Shown here: piece by piece, positions 26,197 through 38,760 of the stretch | How the letters are laid out: every line of letters begins with the position of its first letter | How positions within the stretch are numbered: the first letter of the stretch is position 1 | Source of the DNA: Phlebiopsis flavidoalba | Lineage: Eukaryota > Basidiomycota > Agaricomycetes > Polyporales > Phanerochaetaceae | DNA length: 64,000 nucleotides | Assembly (NCBI GenBank): GCA_035772785.1 | Contig: JAOCPU010000040.1 | Coordinates: forward strand, 186,001 to 250,000 | Reading direction: 5' to 3' | Notes under the pieces: generated by a model | Seen by the model: only the letters and a program-made list of their open reading frames with translations | Told to the model about the DNA's origin: nothing | Database searches by the model: none | Position numbers and translations under genes: made by a program

Positions 26197-26721
26197 TATA
26201 TGGCAGTCATCCTCAAAGACCTCCTGGATCGTCTCGACCACATTTGCTTGGAAATACCGTTGTCAGTGTCAATCGCATATCTAACACGTTAGACGTTACT
26301 ATTTCTTAGCATTACTAGTATCCGGCCCTGACATTACTTCTTTTGCATCGTACGATCACAAGCATTCAATGATATTTCTGTATCCACCTCCAAACCTTAG
26401 AGTGGTCTTCGTTGCCCCGTTCTGTACACCCCATGTGTGAGCCCTCGTGAAAAGGAATTTGTGACTCGGTGATGACTTTGATCAAGGAGCATTTGTGATG
26501 TATCCACTGATGCCTAATGATGACGCTATTACTGGTAAGTAGACTTTATGATGACTCCTAGTACCGCGGATTTGGCTGCGTCGGGCCGCCTCGAGTCGCT
26601 ATAAAGCATCGAGCGCGCCCGTGAGGACTCAGAAAAATGACTCCTCATTCCAGAACCATTACCACGCTTCGCCAGCTGTTCGTTCACTGTAGATCTCCTC
26701 CGTGAGACCAGAACGGCCAGA
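26197..26721. other. intergenic stretch upstream of adenylosuccinate synthetase
   Basis: No gene or motif recognised. It presumably holds the promoter and 5' leader of the downstream housekeeping gene. Confidence 0.45.
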
Positions 26722-28468
26722 ATGGGCCGGTACGCCTCCCCCGTCATTGATCATCCTGTCCTGCCGAGATCTGCTGACAGGCCCGCAGTTACCGTAGTGC
26801 CCTCGGCACTCGCGCCAGAGTGGGGCGACCGAGGGGAAAGGCAAGCTCGTCGATGTGCTTGCCGGACAGGTGGCGGATGTATGCGCGGCGCGTTTGCGCA
26901 GGGGGGAACAACCGCCGGGCACACGATTGTTGCGCCGGTCGGGCCAGACAATGTCAAGAAGACGTTTGCGTTCCACCTTCTTCCTAGCGGTGCGTAGTGT
27001 GTTTGCTGCGGAATACGCGGGAACACTCACTGGATCGCGGGGTGTAGGTCTCGTCAACCCTACGTGCAACGGGAGTCATTGGAAACGGTGTGGTTGTTCA
27101 CGTCCCGTCGTTCTTTGCAGAGCTCCGACGCGCTGCAGGAGCAAGGTACGGCGACTCAGACCTCTCAAATGGCTCTGATCTAATCCATCGATAGGTCTCG
27201 ACTGCACCGGCCGACTCTTTGTCTCTGACCGCGCACACACCTCGTATTCGACTTTCATCAGATCGTTGATGGATTGAAAGAAGTAGAGTTGGGCGGATCA
27301 AGGTGCGTCTACTGACATCACCTATTCAACTCGATTCTTACACTCCCCTAGCATCGGTACGACGAAGAAGGGCATTGCCGTCCGGCCCCTACTCTGCAAA
27401 GGCCTCGCGCTCCGGCTTGCGGGTTCACCATCTGTTCGACCACGACACCGCCTTCGCTGCCAAGTTCCGCAAAGTCGTCGAGGGCCGCTTCAAAGCGTTA
27501 CGGCCATGTTCGAATATGACACTGAGGGCGAGATAGTCCGCTACAAGGTGCGTACCTACCACACAATGATGTGCATGTTGTAACTTACAGAATACAGGCT
27601 CTCGCAGAGCGTCTGAAGCCGTATGTCGTCGACAGCAGTGTAACGTACATCCACAAGGCGATCAGCGAAGGTGTAAGAAGGTCCTCGTCGAGGGCGCCAA
27701 CGCGCTCATGCTCGACATCGACTTTGGCACGTATCCCCTTCGTCACGTCACCCCCCCCCCCCCCCCCCGGCGACGACCATTGGCGGTGTCTGCACGGGTA
27801 TCGGTATCCCGACCAAGCTGATCGCACTACGATTGGAGTAATCAAGGCTTTTGGGGGTATATACGGACCCGCGTTGGTGGCGGATCCCGTTCCCCACCGA
27901 GCAGCTCAATGTTTGTCCTCGTGCCTCTTCGTTTCCACGTTACGGGTGCTCATGATTACCCCAGGATGTTGGCGTGCATCTGCAAGAGGTTTGGTCGCCG
28001 CGAGTACGGGTGTCACTAACTGGGCGGCGGCGGCGCTGTGGATGGCTTGACCTCGTCGTCATGAAACATTCATGTCCATCAACGGCTAACGACAGCCTCA
28101 ACCTCACCAAGCTCGATATTCTCGACGATTTCAAGGAGGTGAAGGTTGCCGTCCAAAATAAAAAGTACATTCTCAACGGAGAGGAGCTTCTTGGCTTCCC
28201 TGGTAAGCCTTCATTCCCCTTCCTGGTGTGTTCATGAACTCACTTTCCGCCCTAGCCGACCTCGGCGTTCTCGAAAAGGTTGAGGTCGAGTACGTCACTC
28301 TCCCTGGGATGGCAGCAGTCGATCGCGTCGACGACGTCGTACGATGCCCTACCCGAGAACTGCAGGAAGTACATCGAGTTCATCGAGAGCTTCCTCAGCG
28401 TCCCCATCGAGTGGATCGGAGTCGGACCCGGAAGGGAGAGCATGATCACCAAGCCCAAGAAGGCATAA
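26722..28468 (+). CDS. ADE12: adenylosuccinate synthetase
   Basis: Reaction: IMP + aspartate + GTP gives adenylosuccinate + GDP + Pi, the first committed step to AMP in the cytosol. Usually one essential gene per fungus. Seen: ATG at 26722 with a short first exon (MGR, then a GTACGC donor). The nucleotide loop WGDEGKGK (about 26820-26850) has one extra C inside GD-EGKGK. AGGNNAGHTIV (about 26900-26940) also has one extra [29 protein letters not shown] (27200-27235), [11 protein letters not shown] (about 27340-27375), [18 protein letters not shown] (about 27683-27735), LIGTTIGVIK, TRVGGG with a shifted PFPTEQ (about 27870-27905), [32 protein letters not shown] (28093-28152), and [20 protein letters not shown] up to KKA with stop at 28468. 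A C18 run replaces part of the VTSS.TTIGG loop. All catalytic motifs survive frame hopping, so I read this as a real gene with base errors. Confidence 0.93.
27751..27768. repeat. C18 homopolymer inside adenylosuccinate synthetase
   Basis: Eighteen C residues between the codons for PFVTS and those for TTIGG. This loop is strongly conserved in the family and has no proline run, so the tract is out of place in a working enzyme. Confidence 0.95.
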
Positions 28469-28742
28469 CGAGTGTACTATCTGACCTGTAGAACAAGGAA
28501 AATAAAGTGTAGCGCACATAGTGCTGTATATTTACGATCCTTCACGCTGCTGCGTATGCCGTTCATTGCGCGCAATAAATAGTGTGTTTTGTGATAGGTA
28601 AGGGTGATCGACAACAGGTCCTGAAATTTGGCGAGTATATGCGTACAACAAATACAATAGAAAATTAAGTAAGGTGCATGTAAAGTGACCACACATTTTC
28701 AACGAAAAAAGAAAATCCGCCCCCTCCCCTGTCCTCCGCGCT

Positions 28743-28931
28743 CTACTGTGCCCTCTCAAGCTGCTTCGCGACCCCGACCGCCTCGTCCCGCGCCTGCCCA
28801 AGCTGTGGATCTAACGTGCCGCTGGGATCAAGCTGCTGCGGCTCGATCTGCGACGAGTTGACCGCTGCCGCAATTGTCGCGGCAGTCGCCGTCGCACTCG
28901 CCATAGCCTGCGCCTGAGCCTGCGCTTGCGC

Positions 28932-28964
<33 letters not shown>

Positions 28965-30207
28965 ATCGGCGGCGCTCATGCGGAAGGGCGAGGGCGCGAC
29001 TAGAGGGCGGTGGAAAGCGGGCGCGAAAGTCGTTGGGGGCGGCGGGGGACCGTGGGGGCCAGGAGTGCCGTCGGGGGCATATTGCTGGTGCACGGGCGGT
29101 GCGCGAGGGGGGCGTGTTAACGGCGTGTGCGGGTAGAGGAGGATACGGTGGCACCGACCCGTCTGGTACGTGGCTCCCGTCGGGCGGTTTCGGGCCCCCG
29201 GCGGCGTTGTGTTGCGCGTAGTGCATGCGTCGCTGGGGGTCCACGTACATGTTAGCAAACGGCGACCGTGACAGGGGCGCAGCGCGACGTACCTGCTGGT
29301 CCCAGTGATCCCACGCCTGTGCGATGATGGGTTCTAGCGACGCGAGCTCCTCGTTGCTCATGTTGAGCGTCCGCAGGAGGTGTGCCTTGAGCAACGGGGC
29401 GCAGGAAAAGGATAGCAGGAGGGTTGATGCAAAGGTCTGCCCGCCCGAGGGTTGTCCCTGGGGAGAAACGGTGGCTCATTGCATGTGGGGGTGGGGCCAT
29501 GTGGATGTTGCTGGATGTCGTGCATGATGGGAATGGTATTGGCCGTCGTTGCCGAGGCGGTACTGGACCTCTTCCATGCCGGGCAGGAGCTCGTTGTGCC
29601 CATGTCGAGCCCGAGGTCGCGCAGCTTCTTCTGCTTCACCAGCGCGCGATGCTTTCGCTGCCGCTCCCGCGCCGCCGCCCGCACCTTTTCAACGTCGTGC
29701 CGACTCGTCCTGTGCGACAACTCCTCCCCGCTCTTCAGGTTCTCGTGGTGCGGTGCCACTCCCGCGGGCGCTCCACGAAGTGTGTGGGCTCCTCGGGTTG
29801 CCGCCATCGGCTCCTCGGGCGGCGGCGGGGGCGCGGACGGCCTGTACCTGTGTCATAGAGAGGAGGTTATTGAGCCCCGCCTGGGCGGTCTCGCTCTCGC
29901 CTTCCGCCGTGTCTTTCAGCTGCCTTTTCGCGTTTGTTACGTGGCTGTGCCGTCTCGTTCTCGCGCGATCCGCATTGCCCCGCGACCCCAGACGACGGCG
30001 ACGTGGCAGAAGATAGGGGTTCGCGTCGGGGGGTCCACCCACCCTGTGTGTCAAATCCGCGAAAAATCCGATATATTCGTCGCCGTGTAGGGCGAGAGAG
30101 CAGCTGGACGAATGCTGTGACGGGGGAGGGCGTTCGGGGGGGTTGAGTTGTGACTGCTTCGATTGTGACGCGTTTGGGGACAAGATGGGACAAACAGTGT
30201 CACACAA
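28743..30207 (-). CDS. glutamine-rich protein with basic VRAAARERQRKHR segment, function unknown
   Basis: Not recognised by name. Seen on the - strand: an uncertain N-terminal part (an open frame from the ATG at 30207, with an alternative ATG at 29856), then DVEKVRAAARERQRKHRALV (about 29692-29633), a basic and probably helical segment, and KQKKLRDLGLDMG. After a one-base shift come NELLPGMEEVQYRLGNDG, TFASTLLLSFSC (about 29430-29395), LKAHLLRTLNMSNEELASLE (29391-29332) and AWDHWDQQ. A GT...AG intron (29236-29292) precedes a Pro-rich linker. The last part has about ten Gln in a row followed by Gln-Ala pairs and an Ala/Thr-rich tail ending LGQARDEAVGVAKQLERAQ, with its stop at 28743. The composition suggests a nuclear regulatory protein, which is inference only. 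It is convergent with adenylosuccinate synthetase. Confidence 0.6.
28909..28970 (-). repeat. CAG/CAA and CAGGCG repeat coding poly-Gln then Gln-Ala
   Basis: On the - strand, mixed CAG and CAA codons give about ten Gln, followed by alternating Gln and Ala codons. Codon mixing argues for selection on the protein tract rather than a pure slipped microsatellite. Confidence 0.85.
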
Positions 30208-32869
30208 TCTATTTTATGCACTTCGTGGCGTGGGAATTATGCCTGGGTCCCGTGTATCTCCTATCTCCCTCCCTTTATCCAGTGCACAGTGGGATATAGC
30301 ACTTTGCACATGAGCCTCTGAACCGAAGTCATGGACATTTTTCTTGTACGATACCACAGCCGACCGAACAATATTTGCTTTTTGATGGATTGTGTCCCGT
30401 TTGGCGCTCTTATCGAATCACACAACTAGTTATTGCTCGTACTTATTCGTACAGAGAGCCCCATACTTTGGCAATGTTTTTAGATAATTTATTCCTTACA
30501 ACAAGCATGAGGAATGCCAATACAGCAAGAGCATGTGTGATTATTCGGACTTTCTGGCGGCTAGGCGGAGCTTCAAGATTAAAGTGATCCCATCAATGAC
30601 GTAATCACCAGCATCCGCCTCGTCACATCGCCGTTCTCTTTAACGAGAGACTTCAACGACGAGGAACACAAAGAGTAAACATCCATTCAATTCGCTATCC
30701 TGTGACTTCGCAGTCTCACAGACCTTAGGGCTTAACTCCTCGACGCAGCCTGTGGCACCGGCGGATGATTGTCATTCCAGAGGTAAGCATTCGATGTGGT
30801 TGCCCTACTAGTACGCGGATATACTTCACATTGTTGAATTATAGAGCTAGAAATCTGCCTCTCATTAACGCTATACCTTCATGAATCCGCACCAAACTTT
30901 CTGCACTGGCCGTACGATATCCTGCGTATCCTGAATCAGTCTCTCACTTGACTCGGGGCAGACGTAGCGAATCTCTTCAGACACATTGCACACGTTGCAG
31001 GTACTTCTGAAAGATGAAGCTATACTTGGCAGGACGAGCATTGTGCTCGCTATGGCGTTTTCAGAACGCAGTGTATTGTCTCTCAAGGTGCCACAATTCT
31101 ACGAGATATACTCCGAAGTACTGCACAAGTACGGGCCTTTGCTGGGCTTGTGGGGCAAGCGATAATCCCTATTCTGGCTCTATCATTGAGTTCCGGTTTG
31201 GATTGTGACTCCCATCGTATTGCAGGCGAAGTGTGGAGGTTCCCATTGGTGTCCGTGATCCCGCTCTCATGCACGACAACATGGCAGGCACCACACGGCT
31301 CGCGACGTTTCTTACCCTTGCCTGTAGATATCACGATCTCCGACGGACATGCCCCTCCGGACAAGCGCATTATCGAGAGGTGGCCGATACGTCACAAAGT
31401 TTCTCGATGAAATCCCAATGGAGATAGGCACGCAGAATCTCAACTTCCACGTCATCTCCGCCACACAGATCAATCCTTATACATTCACTATAATTGCTGA
31501 ACAGCTCGCGTCTCACCTGATTTCACGGATCCAATGCAGCGTCCTGGTACGACACTGACCGCGGGCTTCCTCGACTCCGGTCGAGCCGGAATTTGTGTCA
31601 AACATTCCCGAATGTTAGAGGTGCACCCTTTATTATCTCGACGCCCTTTCCTTTACATGACGACACATACAGAAGCTATCAAGCCCGCAGCATAGTCCAT
31701 TGATTCTTCTGCGTCTGGAATGGACACCATCTTTACCGTATGCTGAGCCCTCGTCAGCGAATTCACCCACCTTCTACAGCAACTCCCAAGGCCAACTGTC
31801 ACCGGCATCCACCACACCGCAGGTTCTACCCCTTGCGTCTTCCGCAGCCCATCATACAGGATTCCAGCGGACGGAGACATGGCGTCCGGAGAGCCTTGAG
31901 GGCTGTGGCTCGGACTCCTACGGTCCCCGGCACCACGGTACCGAGGTGCTGTGTACGTCTTCCTCGACGCGGCCTCCCGGCGAGGTGCGCGCGATGAAGA
32001 TCACGGGGTGATGTCAACGTCCCAAGGGGTGCGACTTTTTCACCTCTGCGATCAGTTGGAGCGTTCCGGCCAGAGGAACTGCATGGCGACCCGCATTGAG
32101 CTTCCGCAAGGAGAAGAGGGGGCTCGCTTGAGGTTTGGCGACGATTTGGGCAGGATTGAGGATATATCCTGGGCGAGGAACCATCAGCGATCCTGGCTAC
32201 AGGTATAATTTCACTATGCATTGTGATGATCCATATGTTGATGATTCTCGATCAGGGAAGAGACTCGCGACTCATGGGAGATTCTTGTTGGTATTCAAGG
32301 GCCCTGACACGATAGGGGTAAACTGGCAGGACATGGGTGCGGACTTCACACCCCGATACAAACACGGTAATATGTGCCGTACCATTCAATTGTAAACCAA
32401 TTTGTAAAACTCCTTATCTTAAGGATAGAACCCCGAAAAAAGCGAATGAAAAAAGTGTCTGCAATCTTTGGCATCGCTTGACAACTCGTGTGACATGGTG
32501 TCCAATTGATCAAATTATTGGTCAGTTACCCCAGGGACCATGTTGAATAAGTGAGTCTCACCACTTTGTGCGCACCTAAGCTCGAAATGGCATTCGCGTC
32601 ACTCGTCACTATCAAAGCTTTACGTACCCGCACGGGCTCCTTGTTGCCTTCCGAAACAGCCACAATGTGCTATGAACGTGGAATCCATTTAGGATACCTC
32701 GTCTGCAATATCACTGCATTTCATGTTCTTGGACGTCAGTGGTACAATTTACTACATGGAAAAAGGTTAAAGGAACGGCTGGGGACAATAAAAATCAGTA
32801 AAGGTACAAGGAAGAAGTTACATAGTTACCGCCTTGTGCGAAAGCATTCGTGCAGAATGCCTTTAACGG
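30208..32869. other. 2.7 kb with possible but unidentified coding sequence
   Basis: On the + strand, 31050-31110 reads LAMAFSERSVLSLKVPQFYE and then YSEVLHKYGPLLGLW. Further on (31385-31545) there is RYVTKFLDEIPMEIGT and INPYTFTIIAEQLASHL. A Ser/Thr/Pro-rich stretch with PTFYSNSQGQLSPASTTP follows at about 31755-31810, and GARLRFGDDLGRIEDISW at about 32118-32172. These look like protein and may belong to one or two genes, but no family could be assigned and no start or stop fixed. No P450 motif occurs here. Confidence 0.3.
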
Positions 32870-35089
32870 GCAGTGAATATCTTCACACGAGTGGCGGTCT
32901 TTATGGCTTTTTTTCGATACATCAAACAAATCGACAGCATGGACGCGACATAGTGGATCCCCCCGATTGACTCGTACGCCATGAATCGGCCTGGGCAGAT
33001 CCGACGAACGCGTATCAGAACACAAATGTTCATAGGGTCGTGTCATGTCAGGAGTCGTATTTCTGGAATTGATTCATCATCGCTATTCAGACTTCGACTA
33101 TCCAAGTATCGGCGCGGGGATTAATATGAATCTGGGTCAGTGTAAGACGTCAGGGTCCCTTGGTGTGTTGCCTGGAAATTTCAGCTGCGGCGATTTATGA
33201 AAGGCAGTTGAGAAGGCATACCAATTGTTCACGACCACCGTGGCGCCTTTGGGAATGAAATATCCCTCATACATGTCGTCTTCCATCACCCGGTGAGGTA
33301 CATCTGAAAAAAAAATCATCAAGTAAGTCGCCGATTCCATACTACAAATCGTGACTGCGGGCCTACTTAATGCAGCTACCGGATGCCATCTGAGACACTC
33401 TTTGAGAACGGCGTGTACGTACGGCAACGAATCATAGTGGGAGAAGTCGGGCAAGCCGCCCTCACAAACCCGATCGATGTGGTCTTGCACTCGACGCTGT
33501 ACGTCAGGATGTAAAACCATGGTTAGAAGAAATGTCTCGAATACAGCTAGTGTCTGCGGGACCGTCGAATGAAGTCAGTATTCAGTTATATTGCCGGAGA
33601 TAGCCTTTGCGTACCGTATCGGCACCATCTGCAACAATTTATGATCGCACGGTAACCTTGATAGCTCGGAAGAAATGAGCCTACCATATAGATAGGAAAA
33701 GGCCAACCCTGCGACTAAAAGCTATGCGATCTCGTATGCGGAATTCTTCTGAAAAAAAAAGAAACCGCGTGCAGGGTTTCACGCGGTACTCACTGTTTAG
33801 AGTCTTCGCCAGCAGAGTCTGGCACGGATGACGGACTCCGACTTATCTGAAAGTGTGGAATGTGGAGTACAGCTCTACAGTTAGTATCATGTGAGTAGAC
33901 TGCAGTGACGTACCAGAACTCTTGGTTCCGCTTCCCAGTGAACCTTGATTGTTCCACAATTACGATTCTCTCTCCCACATCACGGCGGTGGCCTTGAAGC
34001 CAGATCCTGGAAGCCAGTCCAGGGAGGGTACTATCACTAACTTCGTCTTCCAGCAGGGTGAAAACCTAGTACTTACACCACTTACGAAGAGCGATGTGGT
34101 CCGACCCATGTACTTTCCGAAATATGCCAGGTTAACTGAGCTCATGGTCCGTCACTCTGACGTGAGTAAAGGTATGGATCGTTGATCTTCCATCCAGAGT
34201 TTTTCGAAACCATACGAAATGGAGAACACATGATACTCCCTGTCATGCTATCTTGAGTACGTAACACATAGCGGCTGTATAGCCCCAAAATTCGTTCTGC
34301 TCAACAGGCGAAGATGTAGTGGTAATCCTTCAGGATTTGCAGAACATGAAGTCGTAGAAGAAGCTTGCGAGATTCCTTGACCTCTACTCGGATCTCGAAC
34401 ATCGGCCACCTTGGTCTGACTACACACCACCGATCGAAAGCCGTCCTTCCGAAGCAAACCATTTCGCTTCCCGTACGATCTCAGCAAGCCGAACATGAAC
34501 TTCAGCAGGCCACACCTGAATCCACATCGTAGGGGGGAGATATTTTGAGCCACTGTCATTAGAGTACAATAACACATTTCCCAACCCCAAAAGTTTTTTT
34601 GTCTTGAAGCGTGGTCAGGTGAGAGTTGGGTATCTACAGTATGTATCCTACGTCTACTGCGGTGAGCACAGCATAAGATCAAGACAATGACATGTGCTGA
34701 TATCAACCTGGTCGGAGTATATTGCAGACCTCTTTTCCAGACAACTCTTTGCTGCTGCGTAGCTGTTGATAATAAGCGTAGGGTACAATCGACCTGAGGA
34801 GGATCAGGTCAGACCCTTATTCGGGGGCATCAAAATGGTCAGCACGAGGCGAAATTTAGATAATTACCTTAATCTACGCACCGTACTCTTTGCTCAAAAA
34901 TTTTTGATAGGTCTCCATTATGAAGGGCCCTTGAAGCGTCTTCTGTTGCTGAAGACAGAAATACGGGGCGGACATTGGAGGGATATTTAACCTCCTTTTC
35001 GGAGACGCATATGAGAGCACACCCTGACGCAAGATTAAGCGTGACGAGTATAATTAGAACAACGAGAATACGATGAGGCTAGACAACAT
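32870..35089 (-). CDS. cytochrome P450 monooxygenase, copy 6
   Basis: Seen on the - strand: ATG at 35089 opens MLSSLIVFSLF, an anchor with a shift. GPFIMETYQKFLSKEYG (about 34932-34882), TLIINS and LEKRSAIYSDQ (about 34765-34725) follow, then a C-helix region MFGLLRSYGKRNGLL (about 34500-34455) in mixed frames, and a PSLDWLPGSGFKATAVMWER exon (34025-33966). Next are a Ser-to-Ala-like I-helix ADGADTV (about 33630-33605), MVLHPDVQRRVQDHIDRVCE (33520-33461), GGLPDFSHYDSLPYVHAVLK then ECLRWHPVAALS (33460-33365), DVPHRVMEDDMYEGYFIPKG (33305-33246) and TVVVNNW. The heme loop RRICPG (about 33006-32989) is followed by one extra base before RFMAYES. The C-terminus fades near 32870. This is the first of four - strand copies. 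The exon from 33365 to 33520 is the longest unbroken piece. Confidence 0.88.
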
Positions 35090-36384
35090 TGTTAATGGTC
35101 AGTCATTCTTGCGTGGAAGTTTGTTAGAGACAGATGAGTTCATGAGTCCAGTATAAAAGTCCTCGCTTCAGAGCTATATAGCCTTTGAGGGCGTCCAACT
35201 CGGCCGAGAGCCGTCCGCATTACCCGTGGCAATCGCGAGAGAAGTCAGCTCACGGAGCCGAGCGCGACATTGAGTTCAACAAAGTGAGCATGACTCGGGC
35301 TCTTTGGCCAATAAACACAACCCGCAGTGTTTGCTGAATATGAATGAATGATGTCGTAGTGGCGCATACGCATCGTTTAAGGATGCGTACCACTTTACCA
35401 CGATGGACGCTTGAACTTTGAATACGTCTGACGGTTCCACAGCAAATGAGTAAAGAACACCACGTAGCAACTGCTTGTAACTCACGTGAAAGCTGTCAAT
35501 TGTATTTGTCGGTTGCTGATATGCATGGTGAGCCTCCACAAACCTGCTCGGTCCAGGTCCAATCCCATCCCTTTGACACCGAAACGTCGGTGGTCTTCAT
35601 ACTTGCCGGAGACCGTTAATCTGTCGACTGAGGTAGTCTCCACCCGACGCAGAACGTCCGGCACTCTCATTCGCTTTAGGACAAAGTGACAGGTTCATGT
35701 TAATAGCGGTCGACGTCCAAACTCGCTCGCGTTGGATTCCCTCACAGGAAAGCTGTGTGTGCGAGACGACTCTATGATAACTCCTGGATCACCAAACCGC
35801 GGTAAGCGAATGAATGCGGTTCATGATCCGTACCGAAAAAGTAACCCCCCACATATTACGCACTTGAGGGTGCTTGCCAGAGAAGGATATAGGAGCGTAG
35901 AGAGTTGCTAGATAATGGATGTGAAGTTTCGACTGCTTCTTCGCATTGCAATAGCATCGCAAGGTGGACTGGGCGCCACAAACACATCAAAATCCTCGGG
36001 CTATCATGTAAGCGGATCTTAGAAGGACTTGAAATCCGGTCAATAGAGAATAACAATTGTTTTGATGGGGCATCAATCCTTCAATAGCCCACTTACTCTA
36101 CATGGGCGACGTTCAGCGGATTCTCTCAGTAAGTCTCCTACCTCTCTACCACTCCGATTCTGAGATACGAGTAGGGAGGTTGCATACACTACACACGCAA
36201 AGACATCATCAAACGCACTTTTTGGTACACATAGCTCACGATAGTCTCACAACGCGTATCCATCGATGGAGGCCCTCTCCTCATAACATCTCACGAGGGC
36301 TCATTTTGCGACGCAGTAATAAGCTGTTCATGTTCGGAAGACCGAACTTTGACGTCGCATAGAAAGTCTTCAGGATACTGTTCA
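35090..36384. other. intergenic stretch between P450 copies 6 and 7
   Basis: Several short open frames on both strands, none with a recognisable domain. It should include the promoter of copy 6. Nothing else supported. Confidence 0.4.
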
Positions 36385-38760
36385 TACTATGAGTACCAGT
36401 GAGTCGACAGAATGGGCCAGATGACGCACGAAATAAAACCATTCGTGTAGTTTGGCTGTAAGGAAAAAAAAGACTGCGGGGGGAAAGGAAGGGAAGAATG
36501 ACCGGCTGGCCCTGGTCGTTTCAGGAATCGGCGAGATTTCATAAACGACAGGACGAGGGGCGGGGAGGACCGAAGGCGATGGCAATCCACATGGACTCAT
36601 AGACCATCCAACGACCCGGACATGCGCGGCCTTCCGAACCCGAACGTGACCACTGCCGGGTCGAGAACAGTGTGATCCAAAGCACGGTCAGGCAGGGAGT
36701 TGGGTCGCTTGCGCTTGCAGAAAACGAGAATGGCAATGAACACTTCAGGTCGGACATACGTTTTGGGATCATGCAGAATTGGCCCTAGTATTCAAGGTGA
36801 GCTTTGCAATGCAGAGTTTCGACAGTAACGCGCCTGATATTGGCAAACACTATCGATCCTTTTGGTATCAAATGATCTCCTCGCATTAGACGTCATCTCT
36901 TGTGTTCATTTGAGGTACAGCTAAGAGGTGGTCAGCGTTTGAAAAGTTTGAACTTGTTAGCAGTTTTTGAGACTCCCACCTAATGACAGGGCTGGACGCC
37001 AGCGCAAGCACTCCTTGACTATTGCATTGAACATACGGCAGCGCGTCAGTAGTCGGAAAAGTCAGGCAACCGGCCTGCACAGACTTGGTCGATTTCCTTT
37101 TGCGCCTCCAGTTGCAATGTCCTCGGTATAAAAGTCATATGGCCAAGAAAAATGTTTCCAGCATGCGACGTGGTCTGGAAAATGCTGATCAGAAAACTCA
37201 CATCCGTGCGCCGTGCGTATTGTGACGCACAGTATCCGATCCCGCTTTTTGCCGGGGTGCAATCAGACATGCGGACATATGATGATATATTACAAGACCA
37301 TCTTTTACCTGGGCATACATGGTGGCGATAGTGCCTTTGATTCATCGATCGTCTCTAACATAGGTCGGCTGTTCATGCAACTCATCCCAGCAAATGCCTG
37401 CAATGCTAATCAAACTTGATATTTACGAGCAGGCGCAGTCATGAGGGAGTAGTTTGTGTCTTCTTTTTCTATTGCTTAGGGGCTATCTTTAGTCGTATAG
37501 ATACGTGGGGCAAGAGCGTCATCTACCTTAGTATATTCGGATCGAACGGATTGAGACTACGCGCGGCAGGGCAATTTCTTTGTCGCCTACATGTTTGCCT
37601 GTTTCCTGAGAGGCTCCGTGCTCGGCGGGCAGCCAGCGCAGGTAGTCATGGCTTTACAGACTGGGCTTAATTTTGAGGCTTGATTTACATATCATTGAGA
37701 AAGTCTAGCTTGGAGCTCAGCAAATTAGGGGGGTGCAATAATGTCACCACGAACCATCGCTGGCCTGTTGCCATGCATCGATTTGCAATCCACAATCCAC
37801 GCTCCGCTGCGGCAATGTACGGATCCTCCTTTTCCAACACTTCTATTCCATACGAGGAGCGGATGATGACAGTGCCAACTTGACTATTCGAGCGTTAAAG
37901 CTACCTTTGTAACTTCGGCTAAAAACTACGTACTTACTATCGTATATGCTTTTTGAAGTCCTTCGGACTTGTCAACAGGTTATGTAGCAGCTTCTGCGTT
38001 GCGGTTACCTCCGAGCGGGTCATAGACGGACGGAACCGGCGCGATTCGGGTTTAAGTATGTTTGTTGGAAGAATCTCTGCGCGTACTCATGCCGCTAAGT
38101 ATTCATCTGTAGCGGTGTCCTCGGCTGTAGACTCCAATCGAAGACAAACCAGCCTACGAGAGAGTACGTTAGTTCACTCTCGTAGTGATAGTTATAATGC
38201 CTGCAATATTTACTCACAGCTCATTCAGCCATAGCCCGAGGAGGCTATCACGGGGTCGCTAGACATCCTACAGATGCATTTTATTAGTTTCAATGGCACA
38301 GGAGATTACCGTCAGGGTAGAAACACCTGTCATAATATGTATAGAGGAGGCGTTTGTTTCCAGGGAGGTCAGTGGCGGTCTTCATGGAAATTAGGTCAAC
38401 ATATCGATGTTGTTATCCAAGGGATGTGTAATCCGTAAATTGGAGAATCTACAGGAGTCACAGATAAGCTTAGGCTGTAAATCAGCGGGCTGCTATTTTA
38501 GACCAAGGCGCAACGCTGACTTATTAATGTGTGGGCGTCCAAGCCTAAGGTATTTCTTCGGCAAATATGTGGTTTGGTGACATGGGTGCGTATATGTTAT
38601 CCAAGGAAATTGGGATATCCTTTTAGGCTCCCGGGGGATGCGGGTGGTCGTTGATTCGCACTCCTTCGTGTCCGCCTAGTAAAGCCAGCCTTAGTCGTGC
38701 AGTAGTAGACCCATACACACAATCCGCCGCAAACCACGGACCGCGCAAAGGCTGAGCTGC
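36385..38760 (-). CDS. cytochrome P450 monooxygenase, copy 7
   Basis: Seen on the - strand: a hinge region reading PPG.KDIPISLDNIYAPM in one frame, with SPNHIFAEE after it (about 38638-38555), and ATDLPGNKRLLYTYYDR (38390-38335), the counterpart of DLLEKRSSIYSDR. FRPSMTRSEVTATQKLLHNL with LTSPKDFKKHIR follows (about 38050-37955), then VIIRSSYGIEVLEKEDPYIA (about 37878-37819), AGSDTV (37245-37228), TLQLEAQKEIDQVCAGRLPD (about 37110-37052), a shifted K-helix (about 37030-36980) and IPKGSIVFANI-like sequence (about 36880-36840). In the heme loop (about 36650-36606) FGFGR and ACPGRWMVYESMW are separated by one extra C. The start codon was not found upstream of 38760. Exon order and spacing follow copies 6, 8 and 9. 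Confidence 0.85.

Noticed and set aside
31385..31560. INPYTFTIIAEQLASHLISRIQ considered as a RasGEF catalytic start
   Set aside because: Only the AEQL core resembles RasGEF. The rest of the domain is absent in all frames nearby.
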